A stretch of 64,000 bases of DNA from Pseudorhodoferax sp. Leaf265 (GTDB taxonomy: Bacteria > Pseudomonadota > Gammaproteobacteria > Burkholderiales > Burkholderiaceae_C). The notes below the pieces were generated by a model, which saw nothing but the letters and a program-made list of their open reading frames with translations, searched no databases and had not been told where the DNA came from. The stretch is from positions 250,678 through 314,677 of the forward strand of contig NZ_LMMT01000034.1 of assembly GCF_001422365.1 (NCBI RefSeq), read 5' to 3'. Shown piece by piece: positions 38,384 through 46,822 of this stretch. Position 1 is the first letter of the stretch, and every line of letters starts with the position of its first letter. The position numbers and the translations under genes are program-made.

Positions 38384-39060
38384 GCGCGACCTCCCGCCAC
38401 GTCGCGGATCGCGGCGACGATGTTGGGATAGGCCGCGCAGCGGCACAGGTTGCCGGCCATGCGCTCGCGCACTTCGGCGTCGGACAGCTGCAGCTGCATC
38501 AGGTCTGCCGTGGCATGGCTTGGCACGCCTTGCCGGATCTCCTGCAGCATGGCGACCGACGAGCAGATCTGCCCGGGCGTGCAGAAGCCGCACTGGAAGC
38601 CGTCGTGCCGCACGAACGCGGCCTGCATGGGATGCAGGGCCTCGGGCGTGCCGAGCCCCTCGATGGTGGTGACGGTGTCGCCCTCGTGCATGACGGCCAG
38701 CGACAGGCAGCTGTTGATGCGCCGGCCGTTGACGAGCACGGTGCAGGCGCCGCACTGGCCGTGGTCGCAGCCCTTCTTGGTGCCGGTCAGGTCGAGGTGG
38801 TCGCGCAGGGCATCGAGCAGCGTCACGCGCGGGTCCAGCGCCAGGCTGCGGCGGCTGCCGTTGACGGTCATGTGGACCGCCGCCGCCGCTGCGTCGGCGG
38901 GCCTGGCTGGAGTTGGAGCAGCGGCCTGTGCCGGCAGTGCGCCGGCCGCCGCGCTCGCGGCCAGGAAACTGCGGCGTGACAGGGCCGGACAGCCGGCGGC
39001 GGGGTCGCCGGGCATCGCGTGGGAGGGCTGTGTCCCGTGTTCCAGAGGGTGGTGTGGCAT
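38380..39060 (-). CDS. paoA: PaoA-like [2Fe-2S] subunit with Tat signal
   Basis: A 226-residue iron-sulfur subunit. A twin-arginine motif SRRSFLA at residues 28-34 and a hydrophobic stretch ending PAQAA indicate Tat export of the assembled enzyme. The plant-type cluster is held by Cys98, 103, 106 and 118 (CDHGQCGAC). The second cluster is held by Cys157, 160, 206 and 208 (CGFC, NLCRC). A downstream ATG (MPGDPAAG) would also keep the Tat motif. It is the first gene of the operon paoA-paoB-paoC-araC. No paoD/xdhC-type maturation chaperone is in the window. Confidence 0.9.
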   Translation of the reverse strand: MPHHPLEHGTQPSHAMPGDPAAGCPALSRRSFLAASAAAGALPAQAAAPTPARPADAAAAAVHMTVNGSRRSLALDPRVTLLDALRDHLDLTGTKKGCDHGQCGACTVLVNGRRINSCLSLAVMHEGDTVTTIEGLGTPEALHPMQAAFVRHDGFQCGFCTPGQICSSVAMLQEIRQGVPSHATADLMQLQLSDAEVRERMAGNLCRCAAYPNIVAAIRDVAGGRA

Positions 39061-39148
39061 GGCCTTCAATGTAGGCAGCCGCCCCGCCCATGGGTTGCCC
39101 GATCCCGCGCGAGTCTTGCCTGATCGGCCGAGCGTGGCGGCGTCCGTG

Positions 39149-39838
39149 CTAGCGGCAGATGCCGAACGGCCCGCGGTCGAAGTGGAAGTGGTCGGCGTGG
39201 GCCTGGTTGTACGCAGGCCCCAGCGCCCCCGTGAACAGCCCGCAGGCGCCCTGGTGCACCGATTGCAGGAACTGCGCCGCGGGACCGGGCCGGCCCCAGT
39301 CGCGCGCCACGCTGACGCGCCGGCCGTCCTGCAGCACGAAGCCGGCCAGGTCCACCGCGTTGGCGGTGGCGTGTTCGCTGCGCCTGCCGGTGCTGCTGCC
39401 GGCCACGTTGCGGCAGGCGTAGCTGCCGTAGTGCTCGATGCTGCGCACCGGCATGCCGAACCACAGTTGCGCCTGCGGCTGCAGCACATGGCGTTCCCAC
39501 AGCGCCAGCGACGCCGCCACCGCGCAGGTCATGGCCAGCGGCTGGCCGATCGACACCGCCGTGCGCTGGACCTGGATCGCGTCGTGCATGCCGCAGCCCG
39601 GGCCGGTGTCACGGTCGGCGATGGGCTGGAAGCGCCACGGCGTGCTGGCCATCAGCGCCAGGCAGGCCTCGGGCTGTGTGGCCAGCCGCTGCAGCTTGTG
39701 GCGCGTGAGCCAGTTCGGCGGCTCGGCGTAGTGCAGCGGCGCCCACGGGTTGTGGCGGTCGGGCAGCGTCCAGTGGTGCCCATGCGTCGCAACGGCAGCC
39801 AGGCCGGCCAAGGCCAGCACGACCAGCAGCCACTTCAT
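39149..39838 (-). CDS. extensin-like C-terminal family protein
   Basis: A 229-residue protein with an N-terminal membrane anchor or signal (residues 3-20). The Extensin-like_C domain has CGMHDAIQV, SYACRNVAG, SEHATANAVDLAGF and HADHFHFDRG. The SEH-x6-D and HFHFD arrangement resembles metal-binding motifs of LAS-type DD-peptidases, so a periplasmic cell-wall peptidase is plausible but unproven. It begins 16 bp after the rhomboid gene and is probably co-transcribed with it. Confidence 0.85.
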   Translation of the reverse strand: MKWLLVVLALAGLAAVATHGHHWTLPDRHNPWAPLHYAEPPNWLTRHKLQRLATQPEACLALMASTPWRFQPIADRDTGPGCGMHDAIQVQRTAVSIGQPLAMTCAVAASLALWERHVLQPQAQLWFGMPVRSIEHYGSYACRNVAGSSTGRRSEHATANAVDLAGFVLQDGRRVSVARDWGRPGPAAQFLQSVHQGACGLFTGALGPAYNQAHADHFHFDRGPFGICR

Positions 39839-39854
39839 GCGACCGGCCCGGTCT

Positions 39855-40439
39855 TCAGCGCCGCCCGAACGGCGCCTGCCCGCGCCAGTAACGGATCACC
39901 AGCCAGCCGCCCAGCAGCCCGCCCAGGTGCGCGAAATGCGCCACGCCGCTGGCGCTGCCGGTCACGCCCAGCGTGAGTTCGATCGCGCCGTACAGCATCA
40001 CGAAGGCCCAGGCCGGCATCGGGATCGGCGGCAGCAGCGGCGTGATGCGGCGCTGCGGGAACACCATGGCAAAGCCCATCAGCAGGCCGAACAGGCCGCC
40101 CGAGGCACCCACGGTGGGCGCTGTGCTGCCCGCCATGCCGGTGACCAGCAGCTGCGCCAGCGCGGCCGTGAACACGCTGGCGGCGTAGAACACGGCCAGC
40201 CGGCGCGCGCCCCAGACGCGCTCCAGCTCGCCGCCGAACATCCACAGGCCGTACATGTTGAAGGCCAGGTGCATGAGGCTGCCGTGCAGGAAGGCGTAGC
40301 TGGCCACCTGCCAGGGCATGAACATGCCCGACTCCAGCGGCCACAGCGCGAACCAGGCGACGATGTCGCCGCCCAGCAGCATCTGGAGCACGAACACGCC
40401 GATGTTGGCGATGAGCAGGTTCTGGGTCAGTGGTGGCAT
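39855..40439 (-). CDS. rhomboid-family intramembrane serine protease
   Basis: A 194-residue protein with six hydrophobic segments. The catalytic serine is Ser113 in GASGG, and the partner histidine is most likely His168 in GVAHFAHLGG. MHLAFNMYGLWMFGGELERVWG is the typical rhomboid oxyanion-side helix. It would cleave substrates within the inner membrane. It lies upstream of the extensin-like gene on the same strand. Confidence 0.93.
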   Translation of the reverse strand: MPPLTQNLLIANIGVFVLQMLLGGDIVAWFALWPLESGMFMPWQVASYAFLHGSLMHLAFNMYGLWMFGGELERVWGARRLAVFYAASVFTAALAQLLVTGMAGSTAPTVGASGGLFGLLMGFAMVFPQRRITPLLPPIPMPAWAFVMLYGAIELTLGVTGSASGVAHFAHLGGLLGGWLVIRYWRGQAPFGRR

Positions 40440-40495
40440 GGCAGGGATGCTATGCGAGCCGGCTTGGCCGTCCGCCGGCTACGGGTTTGGCAGGC

Positions 40496-41317
40496 TCAGT
40501 AGCTGTCGGAGCGGCCGGCAGCGGCGCGCTGGTCGCGCCACTGGGCGGCGGTGCCGTCGGCACCGTTGCGCAGCAACAGCATGTCCATGGCCACGGCCAC
40601 GAATTGCGCGCCCTGGGCGATGCAGGCACGCGCGCGCTCGGCGTCGGCCATCAGGATGCCGGGTGCCTTGCCGGCGCGGCGGATGCGCCGGATCGCGTCG
40701 TCGATGGCGGCGTCCACCTCGGGGTGGCGCGGCTTGCCGGGGTGGCCCATGCTGGCCGAGAGGTCGGCCGGGCCGATGAAGATGCCGTCGATGCCATCGA
40801 TGGCGGCAATCGCCTCGATCTGCGCCAGCGCCTCGCGCGTTTCCACCTGCACCAGCAGGCAGATCTCCTCGTGCGCATGCTCCACGTAGCCGGCCGTGCG
40901 GCCGAAGTTGGTGGCGCGCGTGGAGCCGCCCATGCCGCGCACGCCGGCCGGCGCGTAGCGCGTGGCATGCACGGCGGCCTGGGCCTCGGCGGCGTTCTGC
41001 ACGAAGGGCAGCAGCAGGCTGCGCGCGCCGATGTCCAGGTAGCGCTTGATCAGCACGGTGTCGTTCCAGGCCGGGCGCACCACGGCCTCCATGGGCACGG
41101 CGCCGGCGGCGGGCACGGCCGAGGCTGCGGCCTGCAGCTGGTTCAACATCAGCGGCACGTCGCTGGGCGTGTGCTCGGTGTCGAGCAGGCCCCAGTCGTA
41201 GCCGCTGCCGGCGATCAGTTCGGTGGCGTAGGGAGAGGCCAGCGTGGACCAGATGCCGATCTGCGTGCGGCCTTCGCGCAGCGCGCGTTTGAAGAGGTTG
41301 GGTTGCAAGGTGTTCAT
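40496..41317 (-). CDS. HpcH/HpaI-family aldolase
   Basis: A 273-residue class II pyruvate aldolase. Motifs are GIWSTLASPYATELIAGSGYDWGLLDTEH, with the metal-binding glutamate expected in LLVQVETREAL and aspartate in GPADLSASMG. Family members cleave 4-hydroxy-2-oxo acids such as 4-hydroxy-2-oxoheptanedioate to pyruvate and an aldehyde. It is the last gene of a catabolic operon, 73 bp after a Bug receptor. The exact substrate is unknown. Confidence 0.9.
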   Translation of the reverse strand: MNTLQPNLFKRALREGRTQIGIWSTLASPYATELIAGSGYDWGLLDTEHTPSDVPLMLNQLQAAASAVPAAGAVPMEAVVRPAWNDTVLIKRYLDIGARSLLLPFVQNAAEAQAAVHATRYAPAGVRGMGGSTRATNFGRTAGYVEHAHEEICLLVQVETREALAQIEAIAAIDGIDGIFIGPADLSASMGHPGKPRHPEVDAAIDDAIRRIRRAGKAPGILMADAERARACIAQGAQFVAVAMDMLLLRNGADGTAAQWRDQRAAAGRSDSY

Positions 41318-41390
41318 TTAAGTTTCAAAGATGCTGTGCCCCTGGAGGGGGATGGGATGTCTACACGACCTTCGACATCCAAACGGGGTG

Positions 41391-42380
41391 TCACTCGATC
41401 CGGATGTTGCCGGCCTTGACGACCTTGGACCATTTGGCGACCTCGTCGTCGACGAAGCGCTGGGCGTCGGCCGGGCTGCCGGGCACGGCGGTGTTGCCGG
41501 TGGCGGCGAAGCGCTCGCGCACCTCGGGCAGCGCGAGGATGGCCTGCAGCTCGCGGTTCAGGCGCTCGACCAGGGCGGCCGGCAGGCCCGCGGGGCCGGA
41601 CAGGCCGGTCCAGGACTGGGCCACGACCTCGGGTTGGCCGGCCTCGGCCATCGTCGGCAGGTCGGGCAGCAGGCCGTTGCGCTCGGGGCTGGTCACGGCC
41701 AGGCCGCGCAGCTTGCCGCCGCGCACCTGGGCGCCGGCCGAGGTGGCGTTGACGAACAGCAGGTCCACCTGGCCGCCGATCAGGTCGGTGATGGCCGGCG
41801 CGTCGCCCTTGTAGGGCACGGCGTTGAAGTCGATGCCGGCGGCCTGCTTGAGCAGCTCCATCGACATGTGGCCCGAGGAGCCGATGCCGGTCAGCGCGAA
41901 GTTGATCGAGCGCGGCCTGGCCTTGGACAGCGCCACCACGTCGGCCACGCTCTTGCCCTGGAAGGCCGGCGAGGCCAGCAGCACGTTGCCGGCGCGCGTG
42001 AGCATGCCGATGTGGGTGAAGTCCTTGCGCGCGTCGTACTTCACGTTGGGATTCACGAGCTGGTTGATGGCATGCGTGCCCGGGCCCGTGACGACCAGCG
42101 TGTAGCCGTCGGCCGCGGTGCGCGCCACCTGCTCGGAGCCCAGCGAGCCGTTCACGCCGGGCCGGTTCTCCACCACCACGGGCTGGCCCAGCCGGCGCGC
42201 CAGCTGGTCGCAGACCAGGCGGCCGATCACGTCGGTCTGGCCGCCTGGCGGGAAGGGCACGATGACCGTGATGGGCTTGCTCGGCCAGGCGGCCTGGGCC
42301 CGCAGCGCGGGCGCGGCGGTGGCGGCGAGCAGCAGCGCGAGGGCCGTGCGGCGTGACGGGCGGGACGGACGTTGGTGCAT
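41391..42380 (-). CDS. Bug-family (TctC-like) periplasmic solute-binding protein
   Basis: A 329-residue binding protein from the ATG of MHQRPSRPSRRTALAL, with a twin-arginine-containing signal peptide ending ALRAQA. Motifs are ITVIVPFPPGGQTDVIGRLV, VENRPGVNGSLG and NAVPYKGDAPAITDLIGGQVDLLF. It is the third Bug protein in the window, again with no membrane partner genes nearby. Its position before the HpaI aldolase suggests an aliphatic or aromatic acid degraded by the operon. Confidence 0.9.
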   Translation of the reverse strand: MHQRPSRPSRRTALALLLAATAAPALRAQAAWPSKPITVIVPFPPGGQTDVIGRLVCDQLARRLGQPVVVENRPGVNGSLGSEQVARTAADGYTLVVTGPGTHAINQLVNPNVKYDARKDFTHIGMLTRAGNVLLASPAFQGKSVADVVALSKARPRSINFALTGIGSSGHMSMELLKQAAGIDFNAVPYKGDAPAITDLIGGQVDLLFVNATSAGAQVRGGKLRGLAVTSPERNGLLPDLPTMAEAGQPEVVAQSWTGLSGPAGLPAALVERLNRELQAILALPEVRERFAATGNTAVPGSPADAQRFVDDEVAKWSKVVKAGNIRIE

Positions 42381-42441
42381 GCAATGATCTCCTTTGTCGT
42401 TGTCGGCAGCGGTTGCCGCGCCGCGACCATACCCCAAGGGG

Positions 42442-43254
42442 TCAGGGCGCGATCCGGCGCAGCCGCTCGGCCAGCGTGGCGCGCGAGAGCTCGCCGATGC
42501 GCGCGTCCACGAGACGCCCTTCGCGGTCGAAGAAGTAGGTCGCCGGCAGCGCGCGGTGGCCGAAGGCCTGGCCGGCGCTGGCCCGGGGGTCGAACAGCAG
42601 GTGGTGCAGTGCCAGCTGCTGGCCCGCGAGGTACTGCAGCACGCGTGCCGGGCTCTCGCCCTGGTTGGCGAAGACCACATGCACGTCGGGCCGCTCGGCC
42701 TGCAGCTGCTGCAGCACCGGCATCTCGCGCCGGCAGGGCGGGCACCAGGTGGCCCACAGGTTCAGCACCACGGGCTGGCCCTTGAAACTGCGCAGGTCCA
42801 CCGTGCGGCCGTCCACGGCCACGAGTTGCAGGGCCGGCAGGCTGCGCTGCTGTTGCAGGCCATGCCACTGCAACGCCAGCGTGCCCAGCAGCCAGAGCCC
42901 GGTGGCCGCCGCCAGCGCGCGCAGCACCGGGCGACGTTCGGGCCGGCGCACGGGCAGCAGCACGGCCGCCGCGAGCCAGCCGCCGACGATGCCGGCCACC
43001 GGGCTCCAGCCACCGTCGCGGATGTCCAGCACGGTCAGCGGTGCGGCCAGGTAGGCTTCGCGGTAGCTCCAGACGAAGGCCAGCCGTGCGCAGAGCAGCG
43101 CGGCCAGCAACACGCCCCACAGCCGCGGTTCGGTGTCCACGCCCAGCGGCCGCGCCAGCCGGCGGGCCAGCCAGAACGCCAGCAGCGCGCTGGCCAGCAC
43201 CAGCAGCAGCGGGGCCGGCAGCACCATCGGCCCGAGCTGAAGGCTCAGGTCCAT
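42442..43254 (-). CDS. TlpA-type thiol-disulfide reductase with Lgt-like membrane domain
   Basis: A 270-residue fusion. Residues 1-130 contain about four membrane helices with an Lgt-like layout (LGPMVLPAPLLLVLAS, VLDIRDGGWSPVAGIVGGW) but without clear catalytic residues of diacylglyceryl transferase. Residues 138-270 are a periplasmic TlpA-like thioredoxin fold with active site WCPPC (Cys171 and Cys174) and the cis-proline region RALPATYFFD. It probably keeps periplasmic thiols reduced or serves cytochrome maturation. Its start overlaps the CoA-transferase stop by 10 bases. Confidence 0.85.
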   Translation of the reverse strand: MDLSLQLGPMVLPAPLLLVLASALLAFWLARRLARPLGVDTEPRLWGVLLAALLCARLAFVWSYREAYLAAPLTVLDIRDGGWSPVAGIVGGWLAAAVLLPVRRPERRPVLRALAAATGLWLLGTLALQWHGLQQQRSLPALQLVAVDGRTVDLRSFKGQPVVLNLWATWCPPCRREMPVLQQLQAERPDVHVVFANQGESPARVLQYLAGQQLALHHLLFDPRASAGQAFGHRALPATYFFDREGRLVDARIGELSRATLAERLRRIAP

Positions 43255-44624
43255 GCCGGCGGATGGCTGCCGGGCGGCATCGAGGGATGGCGGTAGCCGA
43301 CGGTGGCGCGGCCCAGCTGCATGGCCGGGCGCACGGCGCAGAGTTCGCCGAAGCCGGACGCGCTGGTCTCGAGGAAGGGCGTGCGGTCCGGCACGCTCGC
43401 CTGCAGTCCGCCCGGCACGCGGCCCAGGCCGCGCAGCCAATGCGCGGTCTGCGCCAGCGAGACCTGCACATGCCAGCTGCCGCCTTCGCGCTGCTGGCGC
43501 CACAGCGCGGCCGCGGCGCCGAAGGCCATCAGGAAGCCCGATGCCTCGTCGAGGATCTGCATGGGCATGGGCCGGGGCTTGCCGTCGCCCGCGGCCTCGC
43601 CCTCGGCGTGGTTGAAGCCCATGGCCGTCTGCAGCAGCGAGTCGAAGCCGCGCCGCGCGGCCCAGGGGCCTTGCGCGCCATAGGCCGTCAGCGAGACGCA
43701 GACCAGGCCGGGGCGCAGCGCGGCCAGGGCCTCGGGGCCGAAGCCCAGCGCGGCCAGGCCGCCGGGCCGATAGCCCTGCGAGAACACATGGGCATCGGCC
43801 AGCAGCCCGCGCAGCCGGGCCTGGCCGGCGTCCGTGCGCAGGTCCACCTGGGCCGAGCGCTTGCCGCGGCTGGTGTCGGCAATGGCCGCGATGTTGGGCA
43901 GGTTCGGGCTGTTGACGAGCAGCACCTCGGCGCCCAGTGCGGCCAGCGCACGCCCGCCGACCGGACCGGCCAGGATGCGCGTGAGATCCAGCACACGCAG
44001 GCCGTCCAGCGGCAGCGCATTCGCCTGCAAGGGCGGCAGTGCGCGCGGCGGCGCGTCGCCGATGCGCGTGAACGTGAGCAGCGGTTGGGCCGCGACAGCC
44101 TGCGCTTGCGGCGTGGCATCCCACTGGTCGAAGCTGCGCAGCGCGGTGGCCACGAGGCCGCGTTCGGCCGTGGCCTGCTCGAAGTCCAGCGCGCGCCAGC
44201 CCAGCAGCGCGCGCTCGGCGTCGCTGCGCTGGGCCGTGGTCGGGTCCAGGCCCAGCAGACGCAGCGCGCCCTCGCGGTGGTGGGCGAAGTTGGCGTGCAG
44301 GCGCACATGGCCATCGGCGCAGCGGTACAGGCCCGAGAACGCGTCCCAGAGGTCCGGCGCCTGGCCGTCCAGGCTGAACCAGCCCGTGCATTCCAGGGCC
44401 GCGTGCGCCATGTCCACGGCCACGCGCTGGCGTGCCACGCCGCGCGCGTGGCCGAGTTCGGCCGCGGCCAGAGCCGCCACCGCCATGCTCGCCTGGGCGG
44501 CCTGGCCGACGGCGAAGGAGGAGGGTACGACCGGGTCCTGGCCCGTGAGCGCCAGTTCGGCCAGCGCGGCTTCGGGCAGGCCGGCCAGGGACCAGATCGC
44601 GGCGACGGTGCGGGTGTTGTCCAT
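43245..44624 (-). CDS. family III (CaiB/BaiF) CoA-transferase, rearranged halves
   Basis: A 459-residue protein. The usual N-terminal signature PLDGLRVLDLTRILAGP begins only at residue 205. It continues with SRGKRSAQVDLRT, GYRPGGLAALGFG, YGAQGPWAARRGFD (probable catalytic Asp328) and ILDEASGFLMAFGAAAALW. Residues 65-175 (RQRVAVDMAHAAL, GLYRCADGHVRLHANF) resemble the C-terminal half of ordinary family III enzymes. The halves thus look swapped or partly duplicated. It transfers CoA between carboxylic acids in catabolic pathways. It lies 7 bp after the class II aldolase gene. Confidence 0.83.
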   Translation of the reverse strand: MDNTRTVAAIWSLAGLPEAALAELALTGQDPVVPSSFAVGQAAQASMAVAALAAAELGHARGVARQRVAVDMAHAALECTGWFSLDGQAPDLWDAFSGLYRCADGHVRLHANFAHHREGALRLLGLDPTTAQRSDAERALLGWRALDFEQATAERGLVATALRSFDQWDATPQAQAVAAQPLLTFTRIGDAPPRALPPLQANALPLDGLRVLDLTRILAGPVGGRALAALGAEVLLVNSPNLPNIAAIADTSRGKRSAQVDLRTDAGQARLRGLLADAHVFSQGYRPGGLAALGFGPEALAALRPGLVCVSLTAYGAQGPWAARRGFDSLLQTAMGFNHAEGEAAGDGKPRPMPMQILDEASGFLMAFGAAAALWRQQREGGSWHVQVSLAQTAHWLRGLGRVPGGLQASVPDRTPFLETSASGFGELCAVRPAMQLGRATVGYRHPSMPPGSHPPAWT

Positions 44625-44631
44625 GGGGCCC

Positions 44632-45351
44632 TCAGAGCTGGCGCCGCAGCGCTTCGAAGAAGAGTTCGGATTGCAGGCGCTCGCCCAGTGTCTGTTCGCA
44701 CACGCGCGCGACCAGCGCGGGATCGGCGCGACGCAGCGGCCGGCCCGTGGACTGGGCCAGCACCTGGGCCATGCAGGCGCGCTCCAGGTAGTAGAGGTCG
44801 TCGTAGGCGTGGTCGATGCGCGCGCCGCAGACCACCACGCCGTGGTTGGCGAGGAAGGCCACGTCGGCGCCCTGCATGGCGCGCGCGATGCGCTCGCCCT
44901 CGGCGTTGTCCAGCGCCAGGCCGTTGTACGCAGGGTCCAGCGCCACGCGGCCGTGGAAGCGCATGGCATTCTGCGACAGGCAGCTGTCCAGCATGCCGTC
45001 TTCGGTCAGCGTCAGCGCGGTGGCATAGGGCATGTGGGTGTGCAGCACCACGGCCTGGCCGCACAGGCGGTGGATGGCGGCGTGGATGAACATGGCCGTG
45101 GGCTCCACGGCATGGCGGCCGGCCAGGCGCTCGCCATGGGCATCGACCATGACCACGTCGTCGGCCTGCACCTCGGACCACAGCAGGCCGCGCGGATTGA
45201 GCAGGAAGCGGCCGCTGCCATCGGGCAGCTCCACGCTGAAATGGTTGCAGACCCCCTCGGCCAGGCCATGGTGGGCGGCGGCGCGCAGGGCCAGTGCCAG
45301 GTCGTCGCGCAGCGCGGCGACGGTGGGGCTGTTGAAATCGTGGGAATGCAT
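44632..45351 (-). CDS. class II aldolase/adducin-family protein
   Basis: A 239-residue protein. Zinc-binding histidines are visible in VLHTHMPYATAL and the C-terminal NHGVVVCG segment, with HFSVELP and GLLWSEV near the start. Members include fuculose- and ribulose-phosphate aldolases and decarboxylases; without a recognised sugar context the substrate is open. First gene of the operon that continues with CoA-transferase, TlpA fusion, Bug receptor and HpaI aldolase, all on the same strand. Confidence 0.88.
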   Translation of the reverse strand: MHSHDFNSPTVAALRDDLALALRAAAHHGLAEGVCNHFSVELPDGSGRFLLNPRGLLWSEVQADDVVMVDAHGERLAGRHAVEPTAMFIHAAIHRLCGQAVVLHTHMPYATALTLTEDGMLDSCLSQNAMRFHGRVALDPAYNGLALDNAEGERIARAMQGADVAFLANHGVVVCGARIDHAYDDLYYLERACMAQVLAQSTGRPLRRADPALVARVCEQTLGERLQSELFFEALRRQL

Positions 45352-45510
45352 CGGGAGCTCCAGGTGGATGGCGCCGGCCATTCTTGCAGGGCTGTGCGCC
45401 AGCTGCCGCAAGGACGCGCGAAGGCCGGTGCTTCCACGCGGATGGCCTGCCGTCCGACAGGGCCTTCGCCGGCCTGGCCGCCAGACTCGGCCCATCCACA
45501 GGAGGCCGCC

Positions 45511-45747
45511 ATGAACATCCGCGAGAAACTGCAGGAACTCAGCATCTACGTGCCCGAAGCCGCGCAGCGCTACCGGGCCGGCAAGGGCTGCCTGGTCTGG
45601 CTGCCTGCCGAGGCCGAGGATGGATCGGCTGCGCTGTTCCTGATGCCCGTCACGCGCGAGCAGTACGAAGGGCTGATGGCGGCAGGCCTGGTCGGCAACG
45701 CCGGCTGGCATGTGGAGCAGCCCTATGTCGAGCCGCTGGCGCGCTGA
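45511..45747 (+). CDS. small conserved-looking hypothetical protein
   Basis: A 78-residue soluble protein (MNIREKLQELSIYVPEAAQRY) with AGGAGG nine bases before the ATG. It contains FLMPVTREQYEGLMAAGL and no membrane segment or known motif. The strong ribosome binding site and good codon use support a real gene. Its end overlaps the start of the lipoprotein gene that follows. Confidence 0.65.
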   Translation: MNIREKLQELSIYVPEAAQRYRAGKGCLVWLPAEAEDGSAALFLMPVTREQYEGLMAAGLVGNAGWHVEQPYVEPLAR

Positions 45748-46078
45748 CCGCGGGCTGCGCCGGGCGCTACCCTGGGTGTTGGCGCTGGCGCTGGCTGGCT
45801 GCGGCAGTTGGAACAAGCCCGGCGCCACGCCCGACCAACTGGAGGCCGACAAGGCGGCCTGCGGCGCCGAGGCCGGCAAGGCCTGGCCGCCACGCCCGAT
45901 GGCGGCGCCGACCTGGCCGACCGAGGCGGACCGCAAGTGCACCGACATCTACGGGCAGGGGCCCTGCGCCCCGCTGGTGCAGCCGCCCGGCACCTCCACC
46001 GACCTCAACGCCGGCGCGCGCAGCGCCGCCTTCGACCGCTGCCTGCAGTCCAGGGGCTACCGCTTCTCGTCCGGCTGA
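45725..46078 (+). CDS. small lipoprotein, unknown function
   Basis: A 117-residue protein with a lipoprotein signal: basic MSSRWRADRGLRR, hydrophobic WVLALALAGC, with Cys26 as the lipidation site. The mature part has four more cysteines (CGAEAG, KCTDIYGQGPC, DRCLQSRG), which may pair, and a Pro-rich stretch. An ATG 5 codons upstream is an alternative start. It overlaps the previous gene by 23 bases in another frame. No family recognised. Confidence 0.7.
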   Translation: MSSRWRADRGLRRALPWVLALALAGCGSWNKPGATPDQLEADKAACGAEAGKAWPPRPMAAPTWPTEADRKCTDIYGQGPCAPLVQPPGTSTDLNAGARSAAFDRCLQSRGYRFSSG

Positions 46079-46098
46079 GCGCCTGTACAGCAGGCGCT
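46078..46098 (+). terminator. hairpin after lipoprotein gene
   Basis: AGCGCCTG and CAGGCGCT form a perfect 8-bp stem with a 5-base loop, beginning at the last base of the stop codon. No U-run follows, so it is a terminator candidate without the classical tail. Confidence 0.45.
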
Positions 46099-46162
46099 GT
46101 CGGATGCGCATCCCCCGATGGAGAGTGTCCTTTCGCTCAGGAAGCCGTAGGCACAGGGCGGC

Positions 46163-46339
46163 TCAGACCACCATGCTGGCGTAGACCAGCAGCACCAGGG
46201 CGGTGAACGCCAACGGCAGCACGCGGCCGGCGCGGCTGGCCTGCACCGCCGCATGCCAGCGCTGCGGTGCCCAGGCCCAAGCGCCCATGGCGCCGAGCAG
46301 GAGGAGGAATGCGGCGACCTGCCAGGGCATCCAGGGCAT
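46163..46339 (-). CDS. 58-residue two-helix membrane protein
   Basis: A short frame with ATG start, MPWMPWQVAAFLLLLGAMG for the first membrane helix and VLPLAFTALVLLVYASMVV at the C-terminus for the second, joined by a basic loop. It begins 3 bp after the neighbouring small gene on the same strand, which supports a two-gene unit. No known family. Confidence 0.5.
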   Translation of the reverse strand: MPWMPWQVAAFLLLLGAMGAWAWAPQRWHAAVQASRAGRVLPLAFTALVLLVYASMVV

Positions 46340-46342
46340 GGC

Positions 46343-46546
46343 TCAGGCCTGCAGCGGGGCCGGGGCGCGTTCCAGGGGACGCGTCTCGATCCAGTGGCTG
46401 CCCTGGCCGTGGATGGCCAGCGCCTCGGCCAGCCGCGCCTTCAGGAACCAGCGGTTCATCTGGCAGGCTTCCATCCATTGGCAATCGAAACGCCGGCCGT
46501 CGGGGGCTGGGAGGGCCGCGGCGCGCGAGATCCGTATTTGTTGCAT
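46343..46546 (-). CDS. 67-residue hypothetical protein
   Basis: MQQIRISRAAALPAPDGRRFDCQWMEACQMNRWF and so on: a small soluble protein with the look of a short conserved Burkholderiales hypothetical. It has two cysteines and no membrane segment. It lies 3 bp upstream of the two-helix membrane protein gene on the same strand and is divergent from polB. Function unknown. Confidence 0.5.
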   Translation of the reverse strand: MQQIRISRAAALPAPDGRRFDCQWMEACQMNRWFLKARLAEALAIHGQGSHWIETRPLERAPAPLQA

Positions 46547-46822
46547 GGTGTGACGAGCGTAACGATGCTGTGACAGGTCGCCCTGTGCGGCGACTCCGAT
46601 GCGCCAGGTAGGACAGCGCCGACAGGGCACGTGCCCAGCACGCTGCCCGGTTTGCAGGCACCGCGTGGCAGCCCGCGCCAGGCAAGGGTTTCAGGCAGAT
46701 CCCACAAGGTTCTCCACAGGCTTGCCCACGGCCGCCGGGGACAAGTCGGCCGGCCACGGCGAGGCAGCGAGAATCGTGCCGCTCACCTTCCGCCTCACCG
46801 CCCCATCCATCCGCAGGCCCCC
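46547..46822. other. 276-bp divergent region before polB
   Basis: No gene seen between the small hypothetical gene and polB. I looked for a LexA-type operator (CTGT-N8-ACAG), since polB is SOS-controlled in E. coli, and found no good match. Confidence 0.35.

Noticed and set aside
35265-39060. Cytoplasmic xanthine dehydrogenase.
   Set aside because: The Tat motif on the small subunit and the four extra cysteines in the FAD subunit fit PaoABC better, and no purine genes are nearby.
46547-46822. Possible DnaA box (TTCTCCACA) and LexA box before polB.
   Set aside because: The first is a single imperfect match with no cluster, and no CTGT-N8-ACAG operator is present.
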